A stretch of DNA of 64,000 bases from Streptomyces katrae (GTDB taxonomy: Bacteria > Actinomycetota > Actinomycetes > Streptomycetales > Streptomycetaceae), in NCBI RefSeq assembly GCF_000717655.1, contig NZ_JNZY01000003.1:124001-188000 (forward strand), read 5' to 3'. The translations under genes were made by a program, and so were the position numbers. Positions 43,311 to 54,190 of the stretch are shown here, piece after piece. The notes beneath the pieces are model-generated. The model worked only from the letters and a program-made list of their open reading frames with translations. It did no database searches and was not told the origin of the DNA. Each line of letters opens with the position of its first letter. Position 1 is the stretch's first letter.

Positions 43311-43671
43311 CGCAGGTCCTCCTCGACCGTCCCGTACGACGTCGCCGTCGACTCAATACTGCTCACCTTATGAGGATTCCGCTCTTCCGAAAATGGCGGC
43401 GCCAGGATTGCGGGGGAGCGCACGCATATATGCACACGCCGGTGGCCCACGCCGTGGCGCGCATCCCTCGTACAGGTGAGTTGAGACCGGCCCGAGACCA
43501 CACCGCTTTGGCATGCCCGTACCCGACGACAAACGCCCCGCTCACTCTATGCGCCCAAATCCCTTTAATTCCAAGGTCATTGGGGGTGGCGAACCATGCA
43601 GAATCGTGCCTGTCAACGCGTGCATATGCACCCGGACCACCCACCCCGCCGAGCCCTACTATCGGCTCGCC
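43311..43671. promoter_or_regulatory. 361-bp divergent region with two related palindromes
   Basis: It holds GCATATATGC (43424-43433) near the aminotransferase promoter and GTGCATATGCAC (43620-43631) near the LacI start, both embedded in similar GC-rich flanks. They are unusual A/T centres for this DNA and could be operators. No gene is seen. Confidence 0.45.
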
Positions 43672-44787
43672 ATGACAGCAGCAGGGAAGCATCAGGTGAG
43701 CCGGACCGAGACCACCCGGCGGGCCGCCGGCCGACAGGGCCGGGCCGGCATCAGGGACGTGGCCGCCGCAGCGGGCGTCTCGATCACAACCGTCTCCGAC
43801 GCGCTCAATGGCAAGGGGCGGCTGCCGGACGCCACCCGCCGCCACGTTCGCGAGGTCGCCGACCGGCTGGGGTACCGCCCCTCCGCCGCGGCCCGCACCC
43901 TCCGTACCGGCAAGTCGGGCCTCATCGGTCTGACCGTGACGACGTACGGGGATGAACCTTTCACCTTCACCGAATTCGCCTACTTCGCCGAAATGGCCAG
44001 GGCCGCCACTTCCGCCGCGCTCGCCCGCGGCTACGCCCTCGTCATCCTCCCCGCCACCTCCCGACACGACGTGTGGTCCAACGTGGCTCTCGACGGCACC
44101 GTCGTCATCGACCCCTCCGACCACGACCCCGTCGTCACCGAACTGGTCCGCCAAGGTCTCCCCGTCGTCTCCGACGGCCGCCCGGCCGGCTCCCTCCCCG
44201 TCACCGCCTGGGTCGACAACGACCACGAAGCCGCCGTACTCAACCTGCTCGACCACCTGGCCGCCGCCGGCGCCCGCCGTATCGGGCTGCTGACCGGCAC
44301 CACCACCGACACCTACACCCGGCTCTCCACCACCGCCTACCTCAAGTGGTGCGAGCGCGTCGGCCAGGACCCCGTCTACGAGTCCTACCCCGCCCACGAT
44401 CCGTGCGCAGGCGCCGTCGCCGCGGACCGGCTGCTCGCCCGGCCCGACCGACCCGACGCCGTCTACGGGCTGTTCGACCCCAACGGGACCGACCTGCTCG
44501 CCGCCGCCCGGCGCTACGGACTGCGCGTCCCCGAGGACCTGCTGCTCGTGTGCTGCAGCGAGTCCACGGTGTACGCCAACACCGAACCGCCCATCACCAC
44601 CCTCTCCCTCAAACCACGCCGGATCGGCACCGCCGTCGTGCAGCTGCTCATCGACGCCATCGAGGGGGTCGACACCGGACGCCCGGTCGAACAGGTCGTC
44701 CCGACCGAGCTGATCGTCCGTACCTCCTCGCAGCGCAGGCAGCCCCGTACGACCGTCAGTCCGCCCCGGTCACCGGCCAAGGACTGA
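43672..44787 (+). CDS. LacI family transcriptional regulator
   Basis: A 371-residue regulator. The helix-turn-helix and hinge (GIRDVAAAAGVSITTVSDALNGKGRLPDATRRHVREVADRLGYRPSAAARTLRTG) occupy about residues 22-80, and a periplasmic-binding-like sensor domain follows (GLIGLTVTTYG, GTVVIDPSDHDP, DGRPAG, VDNDHEAA). No sugar genes are adjacent, so neither ligand nor targets can be named. The ATG at 43672 is chosen by family; there is no strong ribosome binding site, and GTG 43696 is possible. Autoregulation through the 43620 palindrome is a guess. Confidence 0.87.
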   Translation: MTAAGKHQVSRTETTRRAAGRQGRAGIRDVAAAAGVSITTVSDALNGKGRLPDATRRHVREVADRLGYRPSAAARTLRTGKSGLIGLTVTTYGDEPFTFTEFAYFAEMARAATSAALARGYALVILPATSRHDVWSNVALDGTVVIDPSDHDPVVTELVRQGLPVVSDGRPAGSLPVTAWVDNDHEAAVLNLLDHLAAAGARRIGLLTGTTTDTYTRLSTTAYLKWCERVGQDPVYESYPAHDPCAGAVAADRLLARPDRPDAVYGLFDPNGTDLLAAARRYGLRVPEDLLLVCCSESTVYANTEPPITTLSLKPRRIGTAVVQLLIDAIEGVDTGRPVEQVVPTELIVRTSSQRRQPRTTVSPPRSPAKD

Positions 44788-44806
44788 CTGCCACACCGCG
44801 AAACCG

Positions 44807-44825
44807 GCGGGGCCGACAGCCCCGC
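44807..44825 (+). terminator. terminator hairpin after the LacI gene
   Basis: GCGGGGC and GCCCCGC pair over CGACA, 20 bp past the stop codon. Confidence 0.6.
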
Positions 44826-45018
44826 GGAGGATTTCCGCAACACCCATTTCGGGAGAAAGCGGCAGGAACTATTGGTTCCGCCCAGGATTCACCACCCCTG
44901 GTGCGTCACAGAGCGCGAGCCGCATTCCTATGATGGGCGCACGACATCACGGACCCTCCGCCCCGGAGGTCAGGAGGGTCCGCAGGTGTACGGCAGCGCG
45001 ACGGTGGTGGAGGGGTCG

Positions 45019-46179
45019 ATGACTCAGGGGGCCGGTCAGGGACCCGCGATGCGGACGGAGACGCTGCGGGACTTCCGAGTTCCGGTCACCGAGCCCGCCC
45101 CGTACGGCGTGCCCGGCGGGCTTCCCGACGAAGCCCCCGTGTACGGCGAGTACCCCGCGTACTACGGGGAGGGCGCACCCGTGCCCCCGGCGCCGCCCTT
45201 GGGCCAGGCGCCCGCCACGGGCGTTCCGGCCGACGAGGACGACCTCGACGAGGGCTACACCCCCACGCACCGCGATCTGCCGATCATCGGCCGCGGCGGA
45301 CCGGGTGACACCGTCCAGGTCGTGTACGTCCCCCAGGAGTCCCCGGCCGCGGGCCCCGGCCCGCTGTACGTCGTCGGCGACGTCCACGGCTACCTGGACG
45401 AGCTCGTCACCGAACTCCAGGCGCAGGGCCTCATCGACGCCGAGCGCCGCTGGTCCGCCGGCAACGCACGCATCTGGTTCCTCGGCGACTTCACCGACCG
45501 CGGGCCCGACGGGATCGGCGTCATCGACCTCGTCATGCGCCTGTCCGCGGAGGCCGCCGCATCCGGCGGCTACTGCAAGGCGCTCATGGGCAACCACGAA
45601 CTGCTCCTCATCGGCGCCAAGCGGTTCGGCGACACCCCCGTCGCCTCGGGCGCCGGCACCGCCACCTTCCAGGCCGCCTGGCTCCTCAACGGCGGCCAGC
45701 GCACCGACATGGAGCGCCTGGAGGACGTGCACCTGCAGTGGATGTCACGGCTGGACGCGGCCGTGCTGGAGGACGGGCACCTGCTGCTGCACTCCGACAC
45801 CACCGCGTACCTCGACTACGGCGACTCCATCGAGGACGTCAACGACACCATCCACGAGCTGCTCAACCGCAACGACGCCGACATCACCTGGGATCTCTTC
45901 CGCAAGTTCACCAAGCGGTTCGCCTTCCGCGACGAGGAGACCGGCCCCCAAGCCGTACGCGAACTCCTCGACACCTATGGCGGCGGCCGGGTCGTGCACG
46001 GGCACAGCCCGATCCCGTACCTGCTGGGCGAGGTGGGCACCGAGGACGGCGACGAGTCCCGCGGCCCGGAGGCCGTGACCGGACCGCACGTGTACGCGGA
46101 CGGACTCGCGATCGCCATGGACGGCGGGGTCACGATGGCGGGCAAACTGCTGGTGGTGCAACTCCCTCTGAACGACTGA
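45019..46179 (+). CDS. PPP-type metallophosphatase
   Basis: A 386-residue calcineurin-like phosphoesterase. A low-complexity Pro/Tyr/Gly N-terminus (about 1-80) precedes the metal-binding motifs VVGDVHGYLDEL (about 118-129), FLGDFTDRGPDGIG (about 153-166), MGNHELLLIG (about 191-200) and a late VVHGHSPIP. The order GDxHG-GDxxDRG-GNHE is that of bacterial PPP phosphatases, acting on phosphoproteins or dinucleotides. The ATG at 45019 has GGAGGGG upstream; GTG 44986, with AGGAGGG, is a real alternative. Confidence 0.88.
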   Translation: MTQGAGQGPAMRTETLRDFRVPVTEPAPYGVPGGLPDEAPVYGEYPAYYGEGAPVPPAPPLGQAPATGVPADEDDLDEGYTPTHRDLPIIGRGGPGDTVQVVYVPQESPAAGPGPLYVVGDVHGYLDELVTELQAQGLIDAERRWSAGNARIWFLGDFTDRGPDGIGVIDLVMRLSAEAAASGGYCKALMGNHELLLIGAKRFGDTPVASGAGTATFQAAWLLNGGQRTDMERLEDVHLQWMSRLDAAVLEDGHLLLHSDTTAYLDYGDSIEDVNDTIHELLNRNDADITWDLFRKFTKRFAFRDEETGPQAVRELLDTYGGGRVVHGHSPIPYLLGEVGTEDGDESRGPEAVTGPHVYADGLAIAMDGGVTMAGKLLVVQLPLND

Positions 46180-46329
46180 CGGTTATCAGAAGGGGGGTAA
46201 TTTCAGGAAAGCCCCTGTCACGGCACGGCATGGGCGCTCTACCATCGCCCTATCCGTAGCAGGCTCTCCTCCGTTTGTGCCGGCGCCCGGGTCTACGCGG
46301 GCAAACCGGTCCCCACGGAGCATCGGGGG

Positions 46330-47151
46330 ATGCACATGAACAGCGCTCCGCACCTGCTGACCGAAGACCGGCCCGAGTTCGATCGGCTCCTCGACGAGGC
46401 GCTGCGTACCGCACACGAACGGCCCGAGCTCGCCGCGCTCGGCGAACGGCTGAACGCCGAACAACTGCGCACGATGGCCGTCGGGGCCAGCGCGCTGCTG
46501 ACGGCCGCGGCCGCGGCCGAGTACGACCACTATGTGAAACTCCGCGGGGAACGGCGCGACGAGGCCCTGTCCACCCCCGGATCGGCGGGTGCGGACAGGA
46601 GCGCCGGGCAGGACGAGGGCGACGACGGCGCCGGGGTCAGCGCCGTGGTCGCGGTGCTCGCGCCGGTCCTGGCGGGCACGGCGATGCTGATCTTCCTGCT
46701 GGTGGGCTACACCCTGAAGGCGATCGAGCCCGAACCGGCCTTCGCCGACACGATGCTGACGGCGGGTTGGCTCTTCGGCGCGCTGACCGTGGTCTCGCTG
46801 CTGTTCGCGGTGATCGGGCTGCTGGTGACGGCCGTCCGCAACCGCGCGACGGAGGTCGTGGCCGAGGACGGTGCGATACCCGACGACCTCGCGCAGGCCC
46901 GCGAGGCCTGGCGGCACGCCCTGCTGGAGCGGGGCATCCTGCCGTTCCTGCAGGACGCGCTGGCCGATCCGAGCGCGGGGCCCGTGTATCCGGCCCCCCG
47001 CACGCCGAAGGCCGGGCGCATCCCCAACCTGGGTTACACCCGGCCCGACTTCACCAGCCCGGGATCCGCGTCGCAGGGACCCCGGCCCGGCTACTCGCCT
47101 CCGGACTTCACCAGTCCCGACTTCGGCGGCCCGGAGACCGAGACGCCCTGA
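46330..47151 (+). CDS. two-helix transmembrane protein of unknown function
   Basis: A 273-residue protein with a helical cytoplasmic N-terminal domain (about 1-95), two transmembrane helices (SAVVAVLAPVLAGTAMLIFLLVGY and LFGALTVVSLLFAVIGLLVTAV, about 105-165), then a helical and Pro-rich tail with repeats of the type RPDFTSPG/SPPDFTSPDF. I do not recognise the family. The ATG at 46330 (or 46336) follows CGGGGG. A parS site begins 25 bp past the stop codon. Confidence 0.72.
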   Translation: MHMNSAPHLLTEDRPEFDRLLDEALRTAHERPELAALGERLNAEQLRTMAVGASALLTAAAAAEYDHYVKLRGERRDEALSTPGSAGADRSAGQDEGDDGAGVSAVVAVLAPVLAGTAMLIFLLVGYTLKAIEPEPAFADTMLTAGWLFGALTVVSLLFAVIGLLVTAVRNRATEVVAEDGAIPDDLAQAREAWRHALLERGILPFLQDALADPSAGPVYPAPRTPKAGRIPNLGYTRPDFTSPGSASQGPRPGYSPPDFTSPDFGGPETETP

Positions 47152-47175
47152 CGGCCCGGGTGGGCAGTCCGTCCC

Positions 47176-47191
47176 TGTTTCACGTGAAACA
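47176..47191. other. parS site, perfect
   Basis: TGTTTCACGTGAAACA between the convergent membrane-protein and aldo/keto reductase genes. Confidence 0.93.
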
Positions 47192-47203
47192 TCGCGCTGT
47201 ACG

Positions 47204-48262
47204 CTACTGGCCCGCCGACCGGTCCCCCGGGACACGCCGCCGCTGCGCGGTGTCGGTCAGAGCCGTCGGGCGCCACACGCCGTCCGGCTGGTAGAGGTTC
47301 GTCCCCGGCGGCACGATCTCGTCGATCCGGTCGAGTGCCGCGTCGTCGAGGACCAGTCCGGCACCCTGGACCAGCGAGTTCAGCTGGTCCATGGTCCGCG
47401 GGCCGATGATCACCGAGGTGACTGCGGGATGCGCGACCGGGAAGGCGACCGCCAGCTCGGGCAGCGTGCAGCCGATGCCGTCGGCGAGCTCGAGGAGCTG
47501 TTCCACGGCCTCGAGCTTCGCGACGTTGCCGGGGATAGCCGGGTCGAAGCGCGCGGGCGTCAGCGCCGCCCTCCCCGAGCTCATGTCGACGGGCCCGCCG
47601 AGCCTGTACTTTCCGGTCAGGAAGCCGGAGGCGAGCGGACTCCAGGTCAGTACGCCCATCCCGTACCGCCGGGCGACCGGGAGTACGGAGGCCTCCACCC
47701 CGCGCGCGAGGATCGAGTACGGAGGCTGCTCCGTCCGGAACCGCGGAAGAGCCCGCCGCTCGGCGACGTGCTGCGCCTCGACGATCTCCTCGGCGGGGAA
47801 GGTGGAGCAGCCGAAGGCACGGATCTTGCCCGCCCGCACCAGGTCTCCGAGGACCGAGAGAGTCTCCTCGACGTCCGTCGAGTGGTCGGGCCGGTGCACT
47901 TGGTAGAGGTCGATCCAGTCGGTGTCCAGCCGCCGCAAACTGTCCTCGACGGCCTGCACGATCCACCGCCGCGAGTTCCCGCTGCGGTTGCGTCCCTGCC
48001 CCATCTGAAAGTGGACCTTGGTGGCGAGCACCACGTCGTCGCGCCGCCCCTTGAGCGCCTTGCCGACGATCTCCTCGGACTCCCCTGCGGAGTACATGTC
48101 CGCGGTGTCGACGAAGTTGATGCCCTGATCGAGCGCGGCATGGATGATCCGGGCGCACTCGTCGTGGTCCGGGTTCCCCACCGATCCGAACATCATCGTG
48201 CCGAGGCAGTGCGCGCTGACCTCTATGCCGGTCCCGCCCAGACTGCGATATCTCATGGTCAT
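47204..48262 (-). CDS. aldo/keto reductase
   Basis: A 352-residue NADPH-dependent (beta/alpha)8 oxidoreductase. Catalytic tetrad: Asp in FVDTADMYSAG, Tyr in the same motif, Lys in VVLATKVHF, and His in YQVHRPD. The C-terminal PLASGFLTGKYRLGG and VTSVIIGPRTMDQLN bind cofactor. No ribosome binding site precedes ATG 48262 or 48256; the promoter described upstream would start transcription within a few bases, so translation is probably leaderless. Substrate unknown; likely a reactive carbonyl. Confidence 0.88.
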   Translation of the reverse strand: MTMRYRSLGGTGIEVSAHCLGTMMFGSVGNPDHDECARIIHAALDQGINFVDTADMYSAGESEEIVGKALKGRRDDVVLATKVHFQMGQGRNRSGNSRRWIVQAVEDSLRRLDTDWIDLYQVHRPDHSTDVEETLSVLGDLVRAGKIRAFGCSTFPAEEIVEAQHVAERRALPRFRTEQPPYSILARGVEASVLPVARRYGMGVLTWSPLASGFLTGKYRLGGPVDMSSGRAALTPARFDPAIPGNVAKLEAVEQLLELADGIGCTLPELAVAFPVAHPAVTSVIIGPRTMDQLNSLVQGAGLVLDDAALDRIDEIVPPGTNLYQPDGVWRPTALTDTAQRRRVPGDRSAGQ

Positions 48263-48270
48263 GGGGCCGC

Positions 48271-48301
48271 ACTGTAGGAGTTGGAGTGCACTCCAGCGCA
48301 A
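48271..48301 (-). promoter_or_regulatory. MerR-type promoter with 19-bp spacer and operator
   Basis: On the minus strand, TTGCGC (48296-48301) and TACAGT (48271-48276) are separated by exactly 19 bp. The spacer contains the perfect 14-bp palindrome TGGAGTGCACTCCA (48282-48295). The long spacer with a central operator is the hallmark of MerR-activated promoters. Confidence 0.7.
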
Positions 48302-48322
48302 GCAATTCCGTCCCGGGGACGT

Positions 48323-48356
48323 TGCTCTGGGGAGTCCCCTCCTCCTCCCCAGAGCA
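48323..48356 (-). terminator. thiC terminator hairpin
   Basis: TGCTCTGGGGA (48323-48333) pairs perfectly with TCCCCAGAGCA (48346-48356), just downstream of thiC. Confidence 0.8.
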
Positions 48357-48376
48357 GCGCCACCACGGCGGTCGGG

Positions 48377-50293
<1,917 letters not shown>

Positions 50294-50376
50294 CGTTGTG
50301 CAAAGGTGCCCCCACGCTAGCGTCATCTGTGGCGTGCTGAACAGTGGGCCCCCTCAACTCTTGCGATGATCTGCCA

Positions 50377-51786
50377 GTGACGTCCTCGCCGCAGCCTCCC
50401 TCCGAACCCCACGACCCCACGGGTCACACCGACCACGCACACGTGGACCCCGGGCATGATCACCGCCCATCCCACGGCCCTGCCGAGGGCCACTCCCATG
50501 GTCATTCCCACAGCCACGGGCCGGCGGCACCCGTCTCGAAGCACCTGCGCAAGGTCATCGCGGCCGTACTGATCCCCTTCGCCGTCGCCGTCTTCGCCGG
50601 CATGGTGGTGCTCTGGCCGGGCGGCGCCCCCGCCCACGAGCGCTCCGGGGTGGGCTTCGACCGGCAGACCCAGCAGGGCCGGGTCGTCGCGCTGGAACAG
50701 GTCGACTGCAAATCCGTGAACGCCTCGCAGGTGCCGCCCACCGGCGACGTCTCCACCCCGGAGGGCCGCGAGGCCCAGGCCGCGCAGACCGGCGAGTGCA
50801 AGAAGGCCACCATCGAGGTCGGCACCGGATCCGACAAGGGCCGCACCTTCTTCGAGATCGTCCAGCCGGGTGCCCCACGGCAGTTGGAGAACGGCCAGGA
50901 GGTGGTCGTCGCGTACGCGCCGGACGCACCCCGGGATCTCCAGTACTCCGTGATCGACGTGAACCGCAAGCTGCCGTTGGCGGTGCTGGCCGGGCTCTTC
51001 GCTGTGGCGGTGGTCGTCGTCGGCCGGATGCGCGGCGTGTTCGCGCTGATCGCGCTGGTCGTCAGCTTCGGCGTGCTGACGCTGTTCATCCTCCCGGCGA
51101 TCCTGCAGGGCTCGAACCCGCTGCTCGTTGCCGTCATCGGCGCCAGCGCCATCATGCTCATCGCGCTGTACATGTGCCACGGACTGAGCGCCCGTACCTC
51201 CGTCGCCGTCCTGGGCACGCTCGTCTCGCTGCTGCTGATCGGGCTGCTGGGCTCGGTGTTCGTCGACTGGGCGTTCCTGAGCGGCAACACCGACGACAAC
51301 ACCGGTCTGATCCACGGGCTCTACCCGGACATCGACATGAGCGGCCTGCTGCTTGCAGGCGTGATCATCGGATCTCTGGGGGTGCTCGACGATGTGACGG
51401 TCACCCAGACCTCGGCGGTCTGGGAACTCCACCAGGCCGACCCGTCGATGGGGTCCCGCGCCCTGTACCGTGCGGCCATCCGGATCGGCCGCGACCACAT
51501 CGCATCGGTGGTCAACACCCTGGTACTGGCTTACGCGGGCGCGGCGCTGCCCCTGCTGCTGCTGTTCTCGATCGCGAACAGCAGCATGGGTTCGGTGGCC
51601 AACAGCGAGCTGGTCGCGGAGGAGATCGTACGGACACTCGTCGGGTCGATCGGCCTGGTGGCCTCGGTCCCGGTGACAACGGCGCTTGCCGCGCTGGTGG
51701 TTTCTGCCGACCGGCCGGGATCCCCGGCCGGAGCGGCGGCCTCTGGGCCGGTCCGCAGGGGCCGGGGACGGCGGCGCAAGAGCTGA
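50377..51786 (+). CDS. YibE/F family membrane protein
   Basis: A 469-residue membrane protein. The cytoplasmic N-terminus is very His-rich (HTDHAHVDPGHDH, EGHSHGHSHSHG, to about residue 58), suggesting metal binding. One helix is followed by an external domain with two or three Cys, then about seven helices (LAVLAGLFAVAVVVVG, ALIALVVSFGVLTLFILPAIL, LLVAVIGASAIMLIALYMCHGLS, VAVLGTLVSLLLIGLLGSVF) and the family motif GVLDDVTVTQTSAVWEL. The function of YibE/F proteins is unknown. GTG at 50377 is preferred over the frame open from 50344. Confidence 0.85.
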   Translation: MTSSPQPPSEPHDPTGHTDHAHVDPGHDHRPSHGPAEGHSHGHSHSHGPAAPVSKHLRKVIAAVLIPFAVAVFAGMVVLWPGGAPAHERSGVGFDRQTQQGRVVALEQVDCKSVNASQVPPTGDVSTPEGREAQAAQTGECKKATIEVGTGSDKGRTFFEIVQPGAPRQLENGQEVVVAYAPDAPRDLQYSVIDVNRKLPLAVLAGLFAVAVVVVGRMRGVFALIALVVSFGVLTLFILPAILQGSNPLLVAVIGASAIMLIALYMCHGLSARTSVAVLGTLVSLLLIGLLGSVFVDWAFLSGNTDDNTGLIHGLYPDIDMSGLLLAGVIIGSLGVLDDVTVTQTSAVWELHQADPSMGSRALYRAAIRIGRDHIASVVNTLVLAYAGAALPLLLLFSIANSSMGSVANSELVAEEIVRTLVGSIGLVASVPVTTALAALVVSADRPGSPAGAAASGPVRRGRGRRRKS

Positions 51787-51842
51787 GAAGACCCGGGTGG
51801 CTCGGGGGCCCGGGGCGGCTCGGCTTGTCCGGTCCGGTCCCG

Positions 51843-52292
51843 TCAGCCCGCGTTCTGCTCGTTCTGCCGGGACTCGGCCAGGATCCTGTCCAGCGCTTCG
51901 TCGAGGTTGCCCTCGAAGTCGCCGAGGTTGCGCTCCTGACCGAGCGGAACAAGCCGGTCGGTGCGGTCGAGGAACGCCACGAGCGGCGCGGCTCCGGCGC
52001 GGAACAGGGCCCGGTCGCAGCCGACCTGGAGCCGGATGTGGACATCGGACAGCTCCTCCGGGTCGGTGGGGGCGATGTGCACGTCGCCGTCACCGCACGG
52101 CTTGTTGATGCCGTCGAGGAGGAGTTCCCGGCCGAACGCCCAGGTCACGGGCGCGTCTCCGGGAAGGTGGAACGTCAGGCGCACCGCGTAGGGGTCACGG
52201 GTGTCGTACCGGAGTTCCACCGGGATCCGGAACGAGAGCTCCTCGGAAACGAGGAAGCTCATCATGACCTCTGCCTGTACCGACTCGCGCAT
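51843..52292 (-). CDS. ssgA: SsgA sporulation-specific cell division activator
   Basis: A 149-residue SsgA-like protein, a family restricted to morphologically complex actinomycetes. The sequence MRESVQAEVMMSFLVSEELSFRIPVELRYDTRDPYAVRLTFHLPGDAPVTWAFGRELLLDGI fits SsgA itself, which promotes septation and localises SsgB before FtsZ in aerial hyphae. It sits 97 bp downstream of the ssgR-like IclR gene, on the same strand, as in S. coelicolor. The gap holds a possible -35 TTGTCA on the minus strand. Confidence 0.93.
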   Translation of the reverse strand: MRESVQAEVMMSFLVSEELSFRIPVELRYDTRDPYAVRLTFHLPGDAPVTWAFGRELLLDGINKPCGDGDVHIAPTDPEELSDVHIRLQVGCDRALFRAGAAPLVAFLDRTDRLVPLGQERNLGDFEGNLDEALDRILAESRQNEQNAG

Positions 52293-52389
52293 TGACTACC
52301 CCGCTGTAGTGGAAGTGGCCAGGAATGATCCCCCAGGGCCCTCTTGACAAGGGTGGTGGACGCGCTTGCAGATCACAAGGAGTGAGTTT

Positions 52390-53136
52390 TCAGATACTGA
52401 TAGAGAACGAGAGGGTGCTCAACAGCGCGCCTACTTCACTCCGTAGCCGATCGACCACATACAGCAATTGTCCCTCCTGGTGCAAAGGGAGCGAAATCGC
52501 CATGGTTGCGGCAGTATCGCCGGCAGTGATGGGGATGGCTGCACACACCGTGCCCAGCGCGTATTCCTGACGCTCCGTAACCGCCTGCATGCGACCGAGG
52601 GACGCGATCCGGTCTTCCAGGGCGCGCTGGTCGCGAACGGTGTACCGGGTGACGGCCTCGACCGGATGCCGGTCGTAGTAGTCCTCGCGCGTCTCCTCGT
52701 CGAGCTGGGCCAGCAGGCACTGTCCGATGGCGTGCGCGTGCCCGGTCGCACGGAAATCGGCCCATTCCTCGACGGCAGGGCTGGCCGGGGTGTCCGAAAC
52801 GCCCACGAGCTCGATCTCACCGTCGCGGAACACCGCGAAGTAGACGGGGGCCCCGACCGCGTCGCGGAAGTGCGCGAGGGAGTCGAGGATCATGCTGCGA
52901 CGTTTCTGCTGCAGTCCGCCGCCCGCGAGCCGGCCTGCGGCGGCGCCGAGAACGAACACTCCACCCTCGCGCCGCAGATAGCCCTCGTGGGTGAGGGTGC
53001 GCAGCAGGTGGTACGCGGTGGGGAGCGGGAGCCCGGCCTCGCGCGCCAGTTGTTTAGCCGGGGCTCCCTCGCTGTGGGAGCCCACTGCTTCGAGCAGTCT
53101 CAACGCTCGCTGCACCGAACCGATCAGCGTTGGCAC
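52390..53136 (-). CDS. ssgR: SsgR-like IclR family regulator of ssgA
   Basis: A 248-residue IclR-family activator. The winged helix-turn-helix is SVQRALRLLEAVGSH...PAKQLAREAGLPLPTAYHLLRTLTHEGYLRREGG (about 7-65), with an effector-binding GAF-like domain to the end (AVGAPVYFAVFRDGEIELVGVSDTP, GTVCAAIPITAGD). Context (immediately upstream of ssgA) and length match SsgR, which activates ssgA in S. coelicolor. GTG at 53136 gives the family length; the open frame continues to 53235. The 274 bp upstream hold its promoter and no recognised site. Confidence 0.88.
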   Translation of the reverse strand: MPTLIGSVQRALRLLEAVGSHSEGAPAKQLAREAGLPLPTAYHLLRTLTHEGYLRREGGVFVLGAAAGRLAGGGLQQKRRSMILDSLAHFRDAVGAPVYFAVFRDGEIELVGVSDTPASPAVEEWADFRATGHAHAIGQCLLAQLDEETREDYYDRHPVEAVTRYTVRDQRALEDRIASLGRMQAVTERQEYALGTVCAAIPITAGDTAATMAISLPLHQEGQLLYVVDRLRSEVGALLSTLSFSISI

Positions 53137-53389
53137 ACCGGCATTGTGAACCGAAGACAAAGCTCGCCCCCAGGCGTGGCGGCGGGCCTTGGGAGGGCCA
53201 GCCCTGCAGGGGCCGCCCCGCACATGCCGTGACACCTGGAGGTCGCGCTCGGCTTGTAGTGGAGATTGCCGCAGGTCAGGGCCGCGCTACCAGCTTTCGG
53301 CCCAGGGGAACGGCACAGATTGCCACCCTATCCGCCGATTCCCGCGGTGTGAGCGGTTTGCCACCTCACGTTCCCCCGCCTGGGTTAAT

Positions 53390-53409
53390 CCCCGGGCTTG
53401 ACCCCGGGG
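53390..53409 (-). terminator. terminator of the DUF5326 gene
   Basis: CCCCGGG and CCCGGGG (53390-53396 and 53403-53409) pair over a 6-nt loop, adjacent to the stop codon. Confidence 0.65.
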
Positions 53410-53410
53410 C

Positions 53411-53638
53411 CTACCAGTCGCCGGACGAGGGCTTCGTACCGCTGCCGCTGAACTTCTTCACGAGGAAGACCAGGCCGCCGACGAGGCCGACGAAGAGCAG
53501 CAGCTTGAACGCGAACCCGATCAGGGCACCGAGGATGCTCGTGATGACGCCACCGAAGACGAAGAGCACCAGAAGCGGGATCGCGACCCACTTAACCCAC
53601 CAGGGCATGCCTGCGAATGTCTCTCGGATGCCGTCCAT
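53411..53638 (-). CDS. small DUF5326 family membrane protein
   Basis: A 75-residue protein with two transmembrane helices (WWVKWVAIPLLVLFVFGGVITSIL and LIGFAFKLLLFVGLVGGLVFLV) and a Lys/Ser/Gly tail (KKFSGSGTKPSSGDW). It fits the short DUF5326 family conserved in Streptomyces, of unknown function. GAGGTTGAGG precedes the ATG. Confidence 0.82.
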   Translation of the reverse strand: MDGIRETFAGMPWWVKWVAIPLLVLFVFGGVITSILGALIGFAFKLLLFVGLVGGLVFLVKKFSGSGTKPSSGDW

Positions 53639-53783
53639 GTCCTCAACCTCTTCCTGAGCCGTGACTTCCTGCTCTCGATGCTAGGAGGCCGCGGAGGCGC
53701 CCGGGGGCCAGCGAGCCCCCGGAGTCCCCTGATCCGCCCCCTAGGGGGACCAGGGATCCGACCCTCGCTCCGGGTTCTGCCGG

Positions 53784-54101
53784 CTATGCCTCCGGCGGGG
53801 AGAACACCACCAGTACCCGCAGGTCCTCGCTGATGTGGTGGAACTTGTGCACCACCCCGGCCGGGACGTAGACGACGCTGCCGCGGGCCACCGTCGTCGT
53901 CTCCTCCCCGACGGTGATCGAGGCACGGCCGCTCACGACGAAGTACACCTCGTCCTGCCGGTGCGGCTGCTGCGGGTCGCTCTGCCCGGCGTCCAGCGCG
54001 TACAGCCCGACCGACATGTTCCGTTCGCGCAGGAACTGCAGATAGGCGCCGTCGTTCGCGAGCCGCTCCGCCTCGAGCTCGTCCAGCCGGAAGGCCTTCA
54101 T
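53784..54101 (-). CDS. cupin domain protein
   Basis: A 105-residue single-domain cupin. Motif 1 is PHRQDEVYFVVSGRASITVG (His/His/Glu-type metal ligands) and motif 2 is VYVPAGVVHKFHHIS. It is probably a small metal-dependent enzyme or sensor, and the substrate is unknown. It is divergent from the holin-like gene across 89 bp. Confidence 0.85.
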   Translation of the reverse strand: MKAFRLDELEAERLANDGAYLQFLRERNMSVGLYALDAGQSDPQQPHRQDEVYFVVSGRASITVGEETTTVARGSVVYVPAGVVHKFHHISEDLRVLVVFSPPEA

Positions 54102-54190
54102 CTTCGTTGTGCCCCTTGCTCTCTCGCGTTCCCTGGCATCCGCTGATCTGCTGATGTCCCACCGGGATCTTCTCTGCCACGATCAGACAC

